Source: Splendidivirga corallicola
GTDB taxonomy: Bacteria; Bacteroidota; Bacteroidia; Cytophagales; Cyclobacteriaceae
Direction: 5' to 3'
Length of the DNA: 64,000 bases
NCBI GenBank assembly: GCA_030442035.1
Contig: JAUJEA010000011.1
Span: 186,001 to 250,000, forward strand
Each line of letters starts with the position of its first letter. Position 1 is the first letter of the stretch. The notes under the pieces are model-generated. The model was given only the letters and a program-made list of their open reading frames with translations, searched no databases and was not told where the DNA came from. A program made the position numbers and the translations under genes. Positions 17,461 to 26,564 of this stretch are shown one piece after another.

Positions 17461-17630
17461 TCTTTACGTTTGGTTCCTGTGAAGGTTAAAAAATAGATTG
17501 TATATTGAAATTTATGTTAAGTAATATCTATTTTGACAATTATTGAGAATCATTGTTTCCAGCTAGTAAACATACTTTCACCAGGTGACAATTGTAATTC
17601 TTTCCTGGTATTTACATTAAAGCTAATAAG

Positions 17631-18854
17631 ATGATATTCAGAAAAGTTCTTTTGATAAGTTTTCTCATACTCTTTTCCTCTCTGGTAAAAGCACAACCAG
17701 GTTCTGTTCAACTTTCATCACAAGCTGAGATCAGTGTCATTACCGTCGATCCCGGACAAGAAGCGTTGTTCACCGTTTTCGGTCATAGCGCATTTAGAGT
17801 ATATGATCCCGTCAATCGATTCGACCTCGCCTATAACTATGGGATCTTTAGCTTTAACCAACCAAACTTCTATTTGAATTTTGCCAAAGGTTATTTGAAT
17901 TATATGTTAGGGGTTTATGATTTTCAATTATTTGCCGATCAATACGAGCCGTATCACCGTAGCATCTATGAACAGGTATTGGACCTCGACCAGGAACAAA
18001 AACAGCGACTTTTTGATTTCCTGCAGAATAATGCACTACCTGAAAACAGGTTTTATTATTATGATTATTTCTATGACAATTGCGCCACTAAAATAAAAGA
18101 TGTACTCAAAGAAGTTTTAGGTGATAATATCCAATTCCACGGCGGTTACGTTACAGATGATCGTAGTTTCAGACACATGGTGGATGACCTGACAGTCTAT
18201 AAGCCCTGGGGTGATTTTGGCATTGATGTTTGCCTTGGTCTGCCTATGGACAAGATCATGAATCCCGAAGAATATATGTTCCTTCCGGAATATATTTTTA
18301 AAGGAATGGAAAGCGCTACATTGGCTTCCGGAAATGGTTCAAAACCTTTGGTAAAGGCCTCAACACAATACCTTGATGGCGGAGAACCAATCATTCCAAA
18401 TGTTAATTTATTTACACCAAATGTGGTTTTTTGGTCTTTATGCATTGCGATAGGAATTGTGTCATTTTTAGGTTATCGTAAACAGAAGATCATCTATACC
18501 ATTGATGTTATAATTTTTGGAATAATCGGTCTTCTTGGTTTATTCTTACTATTGCTATGGATAGCTACAGATCACAAGGCGGCTGCCAATAACCTGAATT
18601 TGTTATGGGCCATCCCATTTCATTTTCCAATAGCCATTATGCTTTTGAAAAAAAACAAACACCAATTTCTAAAACAATATTTCTTCATTACCACCTGCTT
18701 AATGCTCACTTTACTTGTTGGTTGGTCCCTCATTCCTCAAGGATATAATGTTGCATTTTTCCCGATTATACTTATGCTGGGAATCAGAGCCTGGTATTTA
18801 TATTTCAATTTGAATAAAATCTCTAACAAGACAGTTTCCCATAAATTGGCATGA
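17631..18854 (+). CDS. lnb: DUF4105 / Lnb-like membrane protein (candidate lipoprotein N-acyltransferase)
   Basis: This 407-residue protein has a signal peptide (to about residue 21, VKAQPG) and a periplasmic papain-like domain. The domain carries FGHSAFRVYDP (His52) and YYYDYFYDNCATKIKD (Cys151), the two catalytic-type residues of DUF4105. Five or so membrane helices follow from about residue 270. This N-terminal domain is now named after Lnb, which to my memory is the Bacteroides enzyme that N-acylates lipoproteins in place of Lnt. The family match is strong; the enzyme activity for this copy is inferred. Confidence 0.72.
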   Translation: MIFRKVLLISFLILFSSLVKAQPGSVQLSSQAEISVITVDPGQEALFTVFGHSAFRVYDPVNRFDLAYNYGIFSFNQPNFYLNFAKGYLNYMLGVYDFQLFADQYEPYHRSIYEQVLDLDQEQKQRLFDFLQNNALPENRFYYYDYFYDNCATKIKDVLKEVLGDNIQFHGGYVTDDRSFRHMVDDLTVYKPWGDFGIDVCLGLPMDKIMNPEEYMFLPEYIFKGMESATLASGNGSKPLVKASTQYLDGGEPIIPNVNLFTPNVVFWSLCIAIGIVSFLGYRKQKIIYTIDVIIFGIIGLLGLFLLLLWIATDHKAAANNLNLLWAIPFHFPIAIMLLKKNKHQFLKQYFFITTCLMLTLLVGWSLIPQGYNVAFFPIILMLGIRAWYLYFNLNKISNKTVSHKLA

Positions 18855-18910
18855 TCTCCAATCCAGGATATCAATTGAATTTTAACTATTCAAAGCGTTA
18901 ATCTCAAAAA

Positions 18911-18938
18911 TTGTCCGGCAAAATGATTTTCGGTTGTC
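18911..18938 (+). promoter_or_regulatory. Candidate ECF sigma target promoter upstream of the DGPF gene
   Basis: TTGTCCGG at 18911-18918 and CGGTTGTC at 18931-18938 form a GTC-type bipartite motif about 43 bases before the start codon. ECF42-type sigma factors usually recognise TGTC-containing -35 boxes and transcribe the adjacent DGPF gene, so this may be an autoregulatory site. The match is by eye only. Confidence 0.35.
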
Positions 18939-18980
18939 ATAAAAGCAGTAAATTAATTAATCATTAAAAGTGATATTACC

Positions 18981-19319
18981 ATGAAAGAATTTATGCTTCT
19001 CATGAAAGGTGACAACTCTCAGCAAGCTTCACCGGAAGAAATGCAACAGCGCATGCATGACTACATGGGCTGGATGAAAAAAATGACAGAAAGTGGAAAA
19101 CTTAAGGCCGGCCAGCCGCTTGAACCATCCGGAACCTTATTGAAAGATAAGGAAACCATTCTTAGTGATGGCCCCTTTCTTGAACCCAAGGAAATTATTG
19201 GTGGGTATGTCATTCTATTGGCTGATGATATCAATGAAGCCACGGCGCTTGCTAAAGATTGTCCGCTGTTAGCACATTGCGAGATCATGGTTAGACCACT
19301 CATCAATGTCCCAGGCTGA
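18981..19319 (+). CDS. YciI-like DGPF-domain protein
   Basis: The 112-residue protein belongs to the YciI/DGPF family, with EFMLLMKG at the start and the signature ILSDGPFLEPKEIIGGYVI. These ferredoxin-fold proteins are routinely encoded beside ECF42-group sigma factors and are thought to be their targets. Its 3' end overlaps the sigma-factor gene by 14 bases, so the two are translationally coupled. The biochemical function of DGPF proteins is unknown. Confidence 0.88.
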   Translation: MKEFMLLMKGDNSQQASPEEMQQRMHDYMGWMKKMTESGKLKAGQPLEPSGTLLKDKETILSDGPFLEPKEIIGGYVILLADDINEATALAKDCPLLAHCEIMVRPLINVPG

Positions 19320-20580
19320 CCCTACACCACATAAAAATGAATTAAATACTTTAGTAGATCATCTTTTCAGAAAACAATATGGAAAGATGGTCTCTGTTCT
19401 AACCTCGATTTTTGGATTTCAACAAATCGAAGCTGTGGAAGATATTGTACAGGACACTTTGCTTGAGGCTTTCAACCACTGGTCCTATGGTTCAGTTCCT
19501 GATAATCCTGAGGGATGGTTAATGCAGGTTGCCAAAAATAAGTCACTGAATTATTTAAAAAGAGAGAAAAATAAATTGCGTGTATATTCAGATCACGCAG
19601 AAAATACAAGCTCGGAGTCCAGGATCAATCAGCTTTTTCTTGATACTGAAATCGAAGATAGTATGCTTAGAATGATCTTTGCCTGCTGTCAACCGATTAT
19701 TTCTAAAGAGGATCAGGTTGCCATCATTCTAAAAACGCTTTGTGGGTTTGGCAGTAAGGAAATTGCCAGTGCTTTGCTCATTGGGGAAGAGGCTGTTAAC
19801 AAACGTATCTATCGTGCCAAACAACAAATTATTGGTGAAAACATTCAACTGCAAGTGCCAATTGGTCAGGAGTTAAATCAGAAACTCGAAGTAGTATGTA
19901 CCAGTCTGTATTTGTTATTCAATGAAGGTTATAATTCGGATCATCCCGAACATCTTATTAGAAAAGACTTGTGCCTTGAAGCCATGCGGCTTTGCAAATT
20001 GCTGACCAGCCATTTCAGAAAGTCCACCAAGGTACACGCCCTGATGGCACTTATGTGTTTTCATGTAGCACGCTTTGAAAGCAGGCAGGATGAAAAAGGA
20101 GCTATTATCATTTTTGAAGAACAGGATCGTAGCACCTGGAACAAGGAATTAATTCAATCGGGGTTTTATTACCTCTCTGAGGCGGCTAAAGGAGAAGCCC
20201 TTTCAGCTTTCCATATCGAAGCCAGTATTGCCGCCCAACATTGCAGGGCAAAAGACATGGATTCAACCAACTGGAAGTTCATTCATACTTTGTATGAAAT
20301 GTTATATGAGTACAAACCAACACCAGTCATTAAACTTAATTTAGCCATTATTTCCTCCAAAATACATGGATTGGATATGGCTATTGAACAACTATTGAAA
20401 CTCCGCAACGAAAAAAAACTGCAAAGGTATTATTTGCTCTATGCAACACTCGGCGAGTTCTATAGACAAAAAAAACAAGAGAAAGCTGCTATCGAGAATT
20501 TTACAAAAGCGCTTTCTCTAACGAGCTCAGGAAAGGCCAAATCCTTTCTTCAAGAAAAAATAGAAATGTTGAAAGGATAA
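19306..20580 (+). CDS. ECF sigma factor with C-terminal helical extension (ECF42-like)
   Basis: At 424 residues this is an ECF sigma factor (sigma2 about 15-80, with VEDIVQDTLLEAFNHW; sigma4 about 120-170, with GFGSKEIASALLIGEEAVNKRIYRAKQ) fused to a long TPR-like C-terminal domain. That architecture, plus the DGPF partner, is the ECF42 group. Such sigma factors lack a classical anti-sigma factor; the extension itself controls activity. The inducing signal is unknown. It overlaps the DGPF gene by 14 bases. Confidence 0.88.
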   Translation: MSQADPTPHKNELNTLVDHLFRKQYGKMVSVLTSIFGFQQIEAVEDIVQDTLLEAFNHWSYGSVPDNPEGWLMQVAKNKSLNYLKREKNKLRVYSDHAENTSSESRINQLFLDTEIEDSMLRMIFACCQPIISKEDQVAIILKTLCGFGSKEIASALLIGEEAVNKRIYRAKQQIIGENIQLQVPIGQELNQKLEVVCTSLYLLFNEGYNSDHPEHLIRKDLCLEAMRLCKLLTSHFRKSTKVHALMALMCFHVARFESRQDEKGAIIIFEEQDRSTWNKELIQSGFYYLSEAAKGEALSAFHIEASIAAQHCRAKDMDSTNWKFIHTLYEMLYEYKPTPVIKLNLAIISSKIHGLDMAIEQLLKLRNEKKLQRYYLLYATLGEFYRQKKQEKAAIENFTKALSLTSSGKAKSFLQEKIEMLKG

Positions 20581-20583
20581 CAA

Positions 20584-21069
20584 CTATTTCCAGTTTGATT
20601 GACTCTTTTCTATAACGCCTTCGGATAAGGATTTCATCCAATTCTTTTTCATATCCTCACTATCAAACAGATATAATTTACCATTTTCAATTTGCCATAC
20701 ACCAGGATTGGTATTCGCGGTAAATCCTTTGCTCACGGCAAATGCACAATATCCACCAAACTGAGGAGCAAATTTTTCAGGATCAGTCTTGAACAAATTT
20801 AAATTTTCAGCAGAAGCAAATTGCCAGTTTGCTCCTTTCCACTCATATGCAAATTGCTCCGATCCTTTTTCAGCAGAACCTGACTGATGATAGGCTACAG
20901 GATCATATCCCTGAATTGCAACTTTGGAAGAGGTGTTCACAGAACTATGGAAACCAAGCGAAAGCGGATAAACTTTTTTTACTTTGGCAAAAACGATAAT
21001 TCCAACGATAAGTACGGCAAATACGCCAGCAATGATTGTCAACATTTTTTTTGTTTTTTTATTTTTCAT
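20584..21069 (-). CDS. YHS domain membrane protein
   Basis: I start at the ATG at 21069; the frame beyond it opens with TTG only. The 161-residue protein has an N-terminal membrane helix (about residues 8-29) and a YHS domain: VAIQGYDPVAYHQSG, FAYEWKGANWQFASAEN, and FAPQFGGYCAFAVSKG. YHS domains bind metals in copper ATPases and related proteins, and this stand-alone form is common in Bacteroidota and Proteobacteria. It is convergent with the sigma-factor gene, leaving only 3 bases between stops. Confidence 0.85.
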   Translation of the reverse strand: MKNKKTKKMLTIIAGVFAVLIVGIIVFAKVKKVYPLSLGFHSSVNTSSKVAIQGYDPVAYHQSGSAEKGSEQFAYEWKGANWQFASAENLNLFKTDPEKFAPQFGGYCAFAVSKGFTANTNPGVWQIENGKLYLFDSEDMKKNWMKSLSEGVIEKSQSNWK

Positions 21070-21840
21070 GTGTGTAACATTTATTTTCAATGGTCACATG
21101 GAATTCGATAAATTTTATTCATCCCTTGGTTGGCATATTTGAGATTTTAAAATTTATACTCATTTCATGATTTCAACAGACTTATTTTCCTGCATGACAA
21201 TCGATTTGCTTTAAGTCGGACAATTTTTGGAAAATTATTGTGGAATTATCTCGGGTTTGGAAACTGACGCAATGTCTGAATAAGCATTTCATGAGATTGA
21301 AAAAATTGAAATTTCAAGGTTTCAGGTTTTAGCTCTTAGGTTTCAGATCAAGTTCAAGGCAATTCCAACGACCAAAAACTGAAAGCTGACACCTAATGTC
21401 TGACACCTCTTAGCAATTGTTTACAAAATTCTTGATGAAACTATTATAAGAAATACCGGTGGAATAGGTACCTATAAAAATGATGTGAGCTTCGTTAACC
21501 ACCAAATGATACACTTTGATTGCAGAGGCTATAGGGCCAGATGGCATCGCTGATATGGGCTAAATGTAAATACAGTCTTTTTTTTAAGATTCTTTGTTAT
21601 GGTTTACAATAGCTACGGGCAAGATCAAAAATATAATTTCGTCCACTCCAAATAATTTGAGCGTATGACTCAAATTTGTCCAGATTATGTACGACTTTTA
21701 AAATAAAGTTTGGTCAGTCAATCCAAATGTTGAAATAACAATTCTCAACTGGTGATTTGGGAATTCATAATTGAATAACCCCACACAATCGAGCCTACTT
21801 TATCAGATGAAATAGATGTTAATATAAGAGTCATACACAT
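21070..21840. other. Long intergenic region with dispersed repeats
   Basis: About 770 bases without a supported gene separate the divergent YHS and DinB genes. It holds a family E unit (21379-21400, CTGAAAGCTGACACCTAATG) overlapping a family C palindrome (21397-21408, TGTCTGACACCT). The rest is AT-rich with no ORF, tRNA or clear promoter that I can support. A decayed gene is possible but no homology could be recognised by eye. Confidence 0.5.
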
Positions 21841-22413
21841 ATGAAAAACAACTATTTAGAAAGTATTATAAAACAATTTGAATATTATAAACAACTTGGA
21901 GAAAAAGCTATTGATCAGGTAAATGATGAACAACTCAACTGGCAGTTCAACCCTGAGAGTAATAGCATTGCCACTATTGTAAAACACCTGTGGGGAAACA
22001 TGTTATCGAGATGGACAGATTTTTTGAATACAGATGGAGAAAAAGAATGGCGGAACAGAGAAGCTGAATTTGACAATGATATTTCAGAGAGAAATGAATT
22101 AATGCAAAAATGGGAAGAAGGATGGGATTGTCTTTTGAACAGTTTGAATTCATTAAAGGAGGATGACCTGGAAAAAATCATTTATATCCGTAATCAGGGC
22201 CATACAGTAGTAGAGGCGATCAATCGGCAGCTGGCCCATTATTCCTATCATATTGGTCAAGTTGTTTTCCTGGCTCGAATGCTGGCCGGTGGGGATTGGA
22301 AGAGCTTATCAATTCCCAGGGGGAAATCTCAACAATATAATGCCCAAAAGTTTTCTCAAAAAAAGGGAAAAAGGCATTTCACTGATGAGTTCATCAACAA
22401 AAAGGATGAGTGA
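21841..22413 (+). CDS. DinB-superfamily protein (DUF1572)
   Basis: The 190-residue four-helix-bundle protein shows the DinB-type metal histidines in IATIVKHLWGNMLSRW and QLAHYSYHIGQVVFLAR. These match DUF1572 members, many of which have putative thiol-transferase or metal-dependent hydrolase roles. The substrate is unknown. It stands alone, with long non-coding stretches on both sides. A second, shorter DinB-type gene lies at 47308. Confidence 0.82.
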   Translation: MKNNYLESIIKQFEYYKQLGEKAIDQVNDEQLNWQFNPESNSIATIVKHLWGNMLSRWTDFLNTDGEKEWRNREAEFDNDISERNELMQKWEEGWDCLLNSLNSLKEDDLEKIIYIRNQGHTVVEAINRQLAHYSYHIGQVVFLARMLAGGDWKSLSIPRGKSQQYNAQKFSQKKGKRHFTDEFINKKDE

Positions 22414-22465
22414 AATTGAAAAGAGGTATTTAAATTATCTAAACCGTTAGATCTACTTTTGAAAA

Positions 22466-22483
22466 TTGAAAGCTGATAACTCC
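22466..22483 (+). repeat. Family E intergenic repeat (degenerate)
   Basis: TTGAAAGCTGATAACTCC matches the first half of the family E units at 21379 and 60521. It lies just after the DinB gene. Confidence 0.35.
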
Positions 22484-22676
22484 GGATATTTTTTACAACT
22501 TATTCGAAGGCTAGTATAAGTTTGAGAAAATCGAATGAATACTATCAAATTACCATTTTATTTTTTTTCTTCATGCCTGATTTCATTTTAAGAGAATTAC
22601 GAAATTGTAAATTCAGAAGTATAATAGTTTTTCTGGATCAAAACTTTTTTTATTTTATATCAAAATTTCGTTTCGA

Positions 22677-23312
22677 ATGAAAAGACTGGCCCTTATCATC
22701 ATCACAATCAGCCTGGTGGTCATTGCATATTTTCAGTATAAGAAACATCAATGGAAAATGAACCTGGTGGAATACGACTATGCAGTTTCAAAGAATATTG
22801 ATGCCAATTATTATAATCCGGAGCTGGTCCGGCAATACTATGACAATGTATTCAAATTGAAAACTTTCGTGAGAAGCCAGTGGAGAAACCATGGTATTGA
22901 TGTATTGCATCCAAATGATGATTCTGAAAGTCTGGATGCAGTGGATTACTTTAACAGGCTCCAAAGCCTTACAAAATCTATAGAAAGTAAATTGGAACAT
23001 TCGAAAACTCTAAAGGATCAGGGTTTTGATAATCTGGCCATTCAATATATTGCAGAGCACGGTATCTCACCCAAAAATTATGGTTTGATAAACAATCAGG
23101 ACTACATCGGTTTGCAGGCAGGTGATTTGAATGCCAACGTTTGGGAATTGCAAAAGATATTGATCAACCAAGGATATGATATACCAAAGGATGGGAAGTT
23201 TGGTCCTGAAACGGAAAGTGCACTGAAGGATTTACAGGAAAAAAATGACATGTTTCCATCGGGAATTGTTGACAGGAACACTTTAAAATTAATTTTGACA
23301 AAAAGGGAGTAA
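22677..23312 (+). CDS. Membrane-anchored peptidoglycan-binding-domain protein
   Basis: This 211-residue protein has an N-terminal membrane anchor (residues 3-21, LALIIITISLVVIAYF). A helical region follows, then a C-terminal PG_binding_1 domain (about 150-208; NVWELQKILINQGYD, DGKFGPETESALKDLQ). It may tether an inner-membrane complex to the cell wall. It is followed after 6 bases by a coiled-coil gene, so the two form an operon. It may belong functionally with the channel and GTPase genes further on, which is inference. Confidence 0.78.
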   Translation: MKRLALIIITISLVVIAYFQYKKHQWKMNLVEYDYAVSKNIDANYYNPELVRQYYDNVFKLKTFVRSQWRNHGIDVLHPNDDSESLDAVDYFNRLQSLTKSIESKLEHSKTLKDQGFDNLAIQYIAEHGISPKNYGLINNQDYIGLQAGDLNANVWELQKILINQGYDIPKDGKFGPETESALKDLQEKNDMFPSGIVDRNTLKLILTKRE

Positions 23313-23318
23313 AGCGTC

Positions 23319-23690
23319 ATGAGTAAAAAAGAAGAAAAAGAGCAAACCATAAAGGATCAGAATACCAATATGTCACAAGAAAGTATCGATCCGCGAATTG
23401 ATGCCATCAAGGAAATTATTTTTGGTGAGAATATTAAGGAATATGAGGCTGAATTCAAAAAGCTCAGGCAATATGTAGATGAGCAAAGGGATATTTTGGA
23501 AAATGCCGTGGATTCATTAAGAAGTGATGCTGAAAGATTACTGGAAGAATTAAGAAATGATTTTGATGAGACAATAGCCTCTCTTAAAGACGATATGCAC
23601 AAAGAAATCACCACATTAAATAAAGACAAGGCTGATAGAAAAAGACTTGGTGATTTACTGGAGGATATTGGCAGGAAATTGAAGGAATAA
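23319..23690 (+). CDS. Small coiled-coil protein
   Basis: This 123-residue soluble, highly charged protein is predicted coiled coil over about residues 30-115. Near its start, IDAIKEIIFGENIKEYEAEF resembles the N-terminus of the protein at 25744 (KLKEILFEQDRRAREEL). I recall similar short proteins, sometimes mislabelled fibrinogen-binding, near OmpA-type and small-GTPase genes in other bacteria. No catalytic motif is present. It is likely a structural partner in the neighbouring envelope/GTPase locus. Confidence 0.7.
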   Translation: MSKKEEKEQTIKDQNTNMSQESIDPRIDAIKEIIFGENIKEYEAEFKKLRQYVDEQRDILENAVDSLRSDAERLLEELRNDFDETIASLKDDMHKEITTLNKDKADRKRLGDLLEDIGRKLKE

Positions 23691-23726
23691 AAAAGAAAAA
23701 GGCTGCCCCATTACTGAAGCAACCTT
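23687..23726 (-). terminator. Terminator for the DUF3078 gene
   Basis: On the minus strand AAGGTTGC and GCAGCCTT form a stem (one mismatch) followed by a T-rich run. It lies 22 bases beyond the stop of the minus-strand gene ending at 23749. It may also serve the convergent coiled-coil gene, but no T-run exists on the plus side. Confidence 0.7.
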
Positions 23727-23748
23727 AAACCTCCATTAAATATTGGTT

Positions 23749-24684
23749 TTATTCAGATCCAATAGTGTAGGAAAGACCAACGCCAAATATTTGCTTGAAC
23801 TGTACCCTTGGTTTGGAACTAATCACATTCCCTGCATTATCAAGTTCATCGATTAAGATATCATCATCATACAAAAGTTGTGTGATCAGATTTGCCGACA
23901 ACCAATCATTTACTTTCATCAACAATGCATTCTGCCAGTTCACATCAATATTTCCGAAGTTTTCATCATAGCCCGTAAACAATTCCAGCCTTGATTCAAG
24001 ATTTACATTCTTAGCTATGTCTTTCTTAAAATTGGCAGTAAGGTATGTTCCTAATTCTACCCTGGTAGTCTTACCGGGATCTACCCCAAATGCTCCCAAA
24101 TCAGCAAGATCCTGATCCGATACAATGGTTATTTTTCCGGAAGTCGGTGAAAACATTACAGAAAAGAATTCACTGGGCTTATACTCCAGACCCGTTGAAA
24201 TCAGCAAGTAGGCAGGAGCAAACAAACCGGATATCTTTACCCTTTCAGCTCCTTCGGGAAAATTGAATCCATTGGAAAACTGTGTTTTGAAATCAAATAA
24301 AGTGCTCCAGAATAATTTGTTATTATCGGGATTCAACTGATAACCATATTGACTTGAGAAATTTATTTTATCATCACTTTTTCTAAAACCCACATCTCCC
24401 TGATCAACCAGTCCATAGCCCAGCTCAAGTGTATTTTTCCAGGTATTTCTTCCCTTGGCATAATTGGCAAACATATTCATAAAGGCATTGAGTGAAATGG
24501 AATTTTCACCTCCGGCCGACCAATTAGTCAAACTCACTTGTGAAAAGGTAAGCGTCCCTTTAGCTCCTCGTTGCCAGTAAGTTGTATCAGTTTGCGCTCT
24601 GAGCTTTTCCATTTTGATTCCCAATAGAATTAAGGAGATCAGAACAATAACAAATGATTTTTTAAATCTCAAAAACAGTTTCAT
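23749..24684 (-). CDS. DUF3078 outer-membrane beta-barrel protein
   Basis: The 311-residue product has a signal peptide (about residues 1-30, ending KLRAQ). The DUF3078 opening follows: YWQRGAKGTLTFSQVSLTNW, then AGGENSISLN. The remainder alternates strands and ends in an aromatic-containing strand (GVGLSYTIGSE), typical of barrels in Bacteroidota. The function is unknown. It is encoded 40 bases downstream of the MscS gene on the same strand, suggesting co-transcription. Confidence 0.85.
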   Translation of the reverse strand: MKLFLRFKKSFVIVLISLILLGIKMEKLRAQTDTTYWQRGAKGTLTFSQVSLTNWSAGGENSISLNAFMNMFANYAKGRNTWKNTLELGYGLVDQGDVGFRKSDDKINFSSQYGYQLNPDNNKLFWSTLFDFKTQFSNGFNFPEGAERVKISGLFAPAYLLISTGLEYKPSEFFSVMFSPTSGKITIVSDQDLADLGAFGVDPGKTTRVELGTYLTANFKKDIAKNVNLESRLELFTGYDENFGNIDVNWQNALLMKVNDWLSANLITQLLYDDDILIDELDNAGNVISSKPRVQFKQIFGVGLSYTIGSE

Positions 24685-24724
24685 CTTTCAATTGATTAAT
24701 TCGTGGGTATCTTCCTTAGAAATT

Positions 24725-25534
24725 TTATTTCTGATGATATAAGTGAATATCCCTCTGAGGATAAGGTATGCTGATGCCTTTAGCATCAAATGTTAGTTTC
24801 ACAGTCTCTTGTGTATCAAAAAATACAGCCCAATAGTCCTCTGAATTCACCCAGGCCCTTACCGTGAAGTTCACGGAGCTATCGGCCAGCTCCGAAACGG
24901 CGATAAAAGGTAAAGGTACCTTAAGAATCCGGCTGTCATTATCCAGAATCTCCATCAGAACATCTTTGGCTTTTTTAATATCATCTTCATAACCTATTCC
25001 AAAGGTCATATCAACTCTTCGATGCGGTTCGGTCGAATAGTTAATTAATGAACTTGTAGACAAGGGACCGTTGGGAATAAAAATTGTTTTGTTATCCACA
25101 GTGGTCATAATGGTATTGAATATCTGAATTTCCTTTACTGATCCGGTATACCCTTGCGCCTCGATGAAATCACCTACTTCAAAAGGTTTGAACAGGAGGA
25201 TCATTACACCGCCTGCAAAATTCTGCAGCGTTCCGGAAAGTGCCATTCCCACAGCCAGGCCGGCAGCACCTAATATCGCAATAAAAGACGTCATTTCAAT
25301 GCCCAACATGGTCATTACCGTAATTACCAGCATCACCTTTAAGAGCATTGCTATTAAACTTTTGAGAAATGGTTTGAGGGAATCGTCCACATTTCTTTTC
25401 TGCATTATTCTGACCGTACCTTTCACAATGGCTTTTATGATCCACAACCCGACGATCAAAACAATGATTGCATAAACAAGCTTCGGCCCATAAGCAAGCG
25501 CCAAGCTCGAAATTTGATCTAAATCAATGTTCAT
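24725..25534 (-). CDS. mscS: Small-conductance mechanosensitive channel (MscS family)
   Basis: The 269-residue protein has three membrane segments. The pore-lining helix is AAGLAVGMALSGTLQNFAGG (about residues 90-110), rich in Gly and Ala as in MscS TM3. It is followed by the beta domain (LFKPFEVGDFIEAQGYTG, TTVDNKTIFIPNG) and a C-terminal cage. It should open on hypo-osmotic shock. It is divergent from the GTPase operon starting at 25744, with 209 bases of shared upstream region. Confidence 0.92.
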   Translation of the reverse strand: MNIDLDQISSLALAYGPKLVYAIIVLIVGLWIIKAIVKGTVRIMQKRNVDDSLKPFLKSLIAMLLKVMLVITVMTMLGIEMTSFIAILGAAGLAVGMALSGTLQNFAGGVMILLFKPFEVGDFIEAQGYTGSVKEIQIFNTIMTTVDNKTIFIPNGPLSTSSLINYSTEPHRRVDMTFGIGYEDDIKKAKDVLMEILDNDSRILKVPLPFIAVSELADSSVNFTVRAWVNSEDYWAVFFDTQETVKLTFDAKGISIPYPQRDIHLYHQK

Positions 25535-25743
25535 GGTTGATAAATTAAGTGGTTAAAATCTATACAAATCCTGATGGTGGTGTGCCATCACTTTTCCCAA
25601 AACAAAAAAAGGAAGTGATATGCCTGGCCAATTTCTCTACCGATGGGATTATATACTCGATAAAATGATCAAAAAACGCTATGAGATGAATTCCACATTC
25701 TTTTAAAAAAACTCTTATATTTAATTATATAATCAAGTACAAT

Positions 25744-26550
25744 ATGGTGGAAGGCTACAGATTCAAAAAGCTGAAGGAGATATTATTTGAGCAGGACAGG
25801 AGGGCCAGGGAAGAGCTTCAGAGCAAATTGATCGAAATTGAGAAAGGTGTCAATACCAGAGAAGGCATGGAAGCCAGGGTTAACCCCATCCTGGAAGATA
25901 AGGTAACTTTTCTGCAGCAAAATTTTCCAACGCTTTTCGGCCCCGCAGTCACCCAGGCTATTAAGCGGGAGATTAAAGAATCACAGGATGAGGTGGTTGA
26001 GGCACTTTATCCTATCATTGGAAAAATGGTGAAAAAATATATTGTGAAAGAAATGGAGCTTTTATCAGAAAGAATTGACAGACAGCTGGATCTGGCTTTT
26101 TCATGGGAAGGATGGTTGAGAAGAATCAAAGGGTGGTTTGGTGGTGTATCTGAAAAAGACATCATCACACAACAATTAATGGAACCAACACTTGAGGAGA
26201 TATTTGTTATCCAGCAAAACTCAGGATTACTTATTGGAAGTTATTCAAAGAATAACACGATCGATCAGGACATGATTGCCGGAATGCTGACCGCCATTAA
26301 AGCCTTTGTCCAGGATGCTTTTAGCAGAGGGGGAGAAGACCTTGAAATGATTGAATATGAAACGTATAAATTGATTATTAGAAATTTTAAATCATTTTAC
26401 ATAACCGCTGTAATTTCGGGACCTGTAAATATGGAATTCAAGAATGAATTAGATCAACAGATCCTGAATTTTGCTGAACAGGTACTAAAACAGGAGGGGC
26501 AAATCCGTGAGGACAAAATGAAAGGTCATCTGGAACACTGGTTTAGTTAG
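25744..26550 (+). CDS. Helical protein with possible roadblock-like C-terminal half, partner of a Ras-like GTPase
   Basis: The 268-residue protein is cytoplasmic. Its N-terminal half is helical/coiled coil (KLKEILFEQDRRAREEL; VVEALYPIIGKMVKKYIVK). Its C-terminal half (about 155-255) reads IFVIQQNSGLLIGSY, DQDMIAGMLTAIKAFVQDAF, YKLIIRNFKSFYITAVISG. That strand-helix-strand order resembles roadblock/longin-type domains, which in MglB and Ragulator bind Ras-like GTPases. The N-terminal region resembles one I recall fused to OmpA domains elsewhere; no OmpA domain is present here. It is 14 bases before the GTPase gene. The roadblock reading is inference by eye. Confidence 0.6.
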   Translation: MVEGYRFKKLKEILFEQDRRAREELQSKLIEIEKGVNTREGMEARVNPILEDKVTFLQQNFPTLFGPAVTQAIKREIKESQDEVVEALYPIIGKMVKKYIVKEMELLSERIDRQLDLAFSWEGWLRRIKGWFGGVSEKDIITQQLMEPTLEEIFVIQQNSGLLIGSYSKNNTIDQDMIAGMLTAIKAFVQDAFSRGGEDLEMIEYETYKLIIRNFKSFYITAVISGPVNMEFKNELDQQILNFAEQVLKQEGQIREDKMKGHLEHWFS

Positions 26551-26564
26551 GATATCACTGATCA

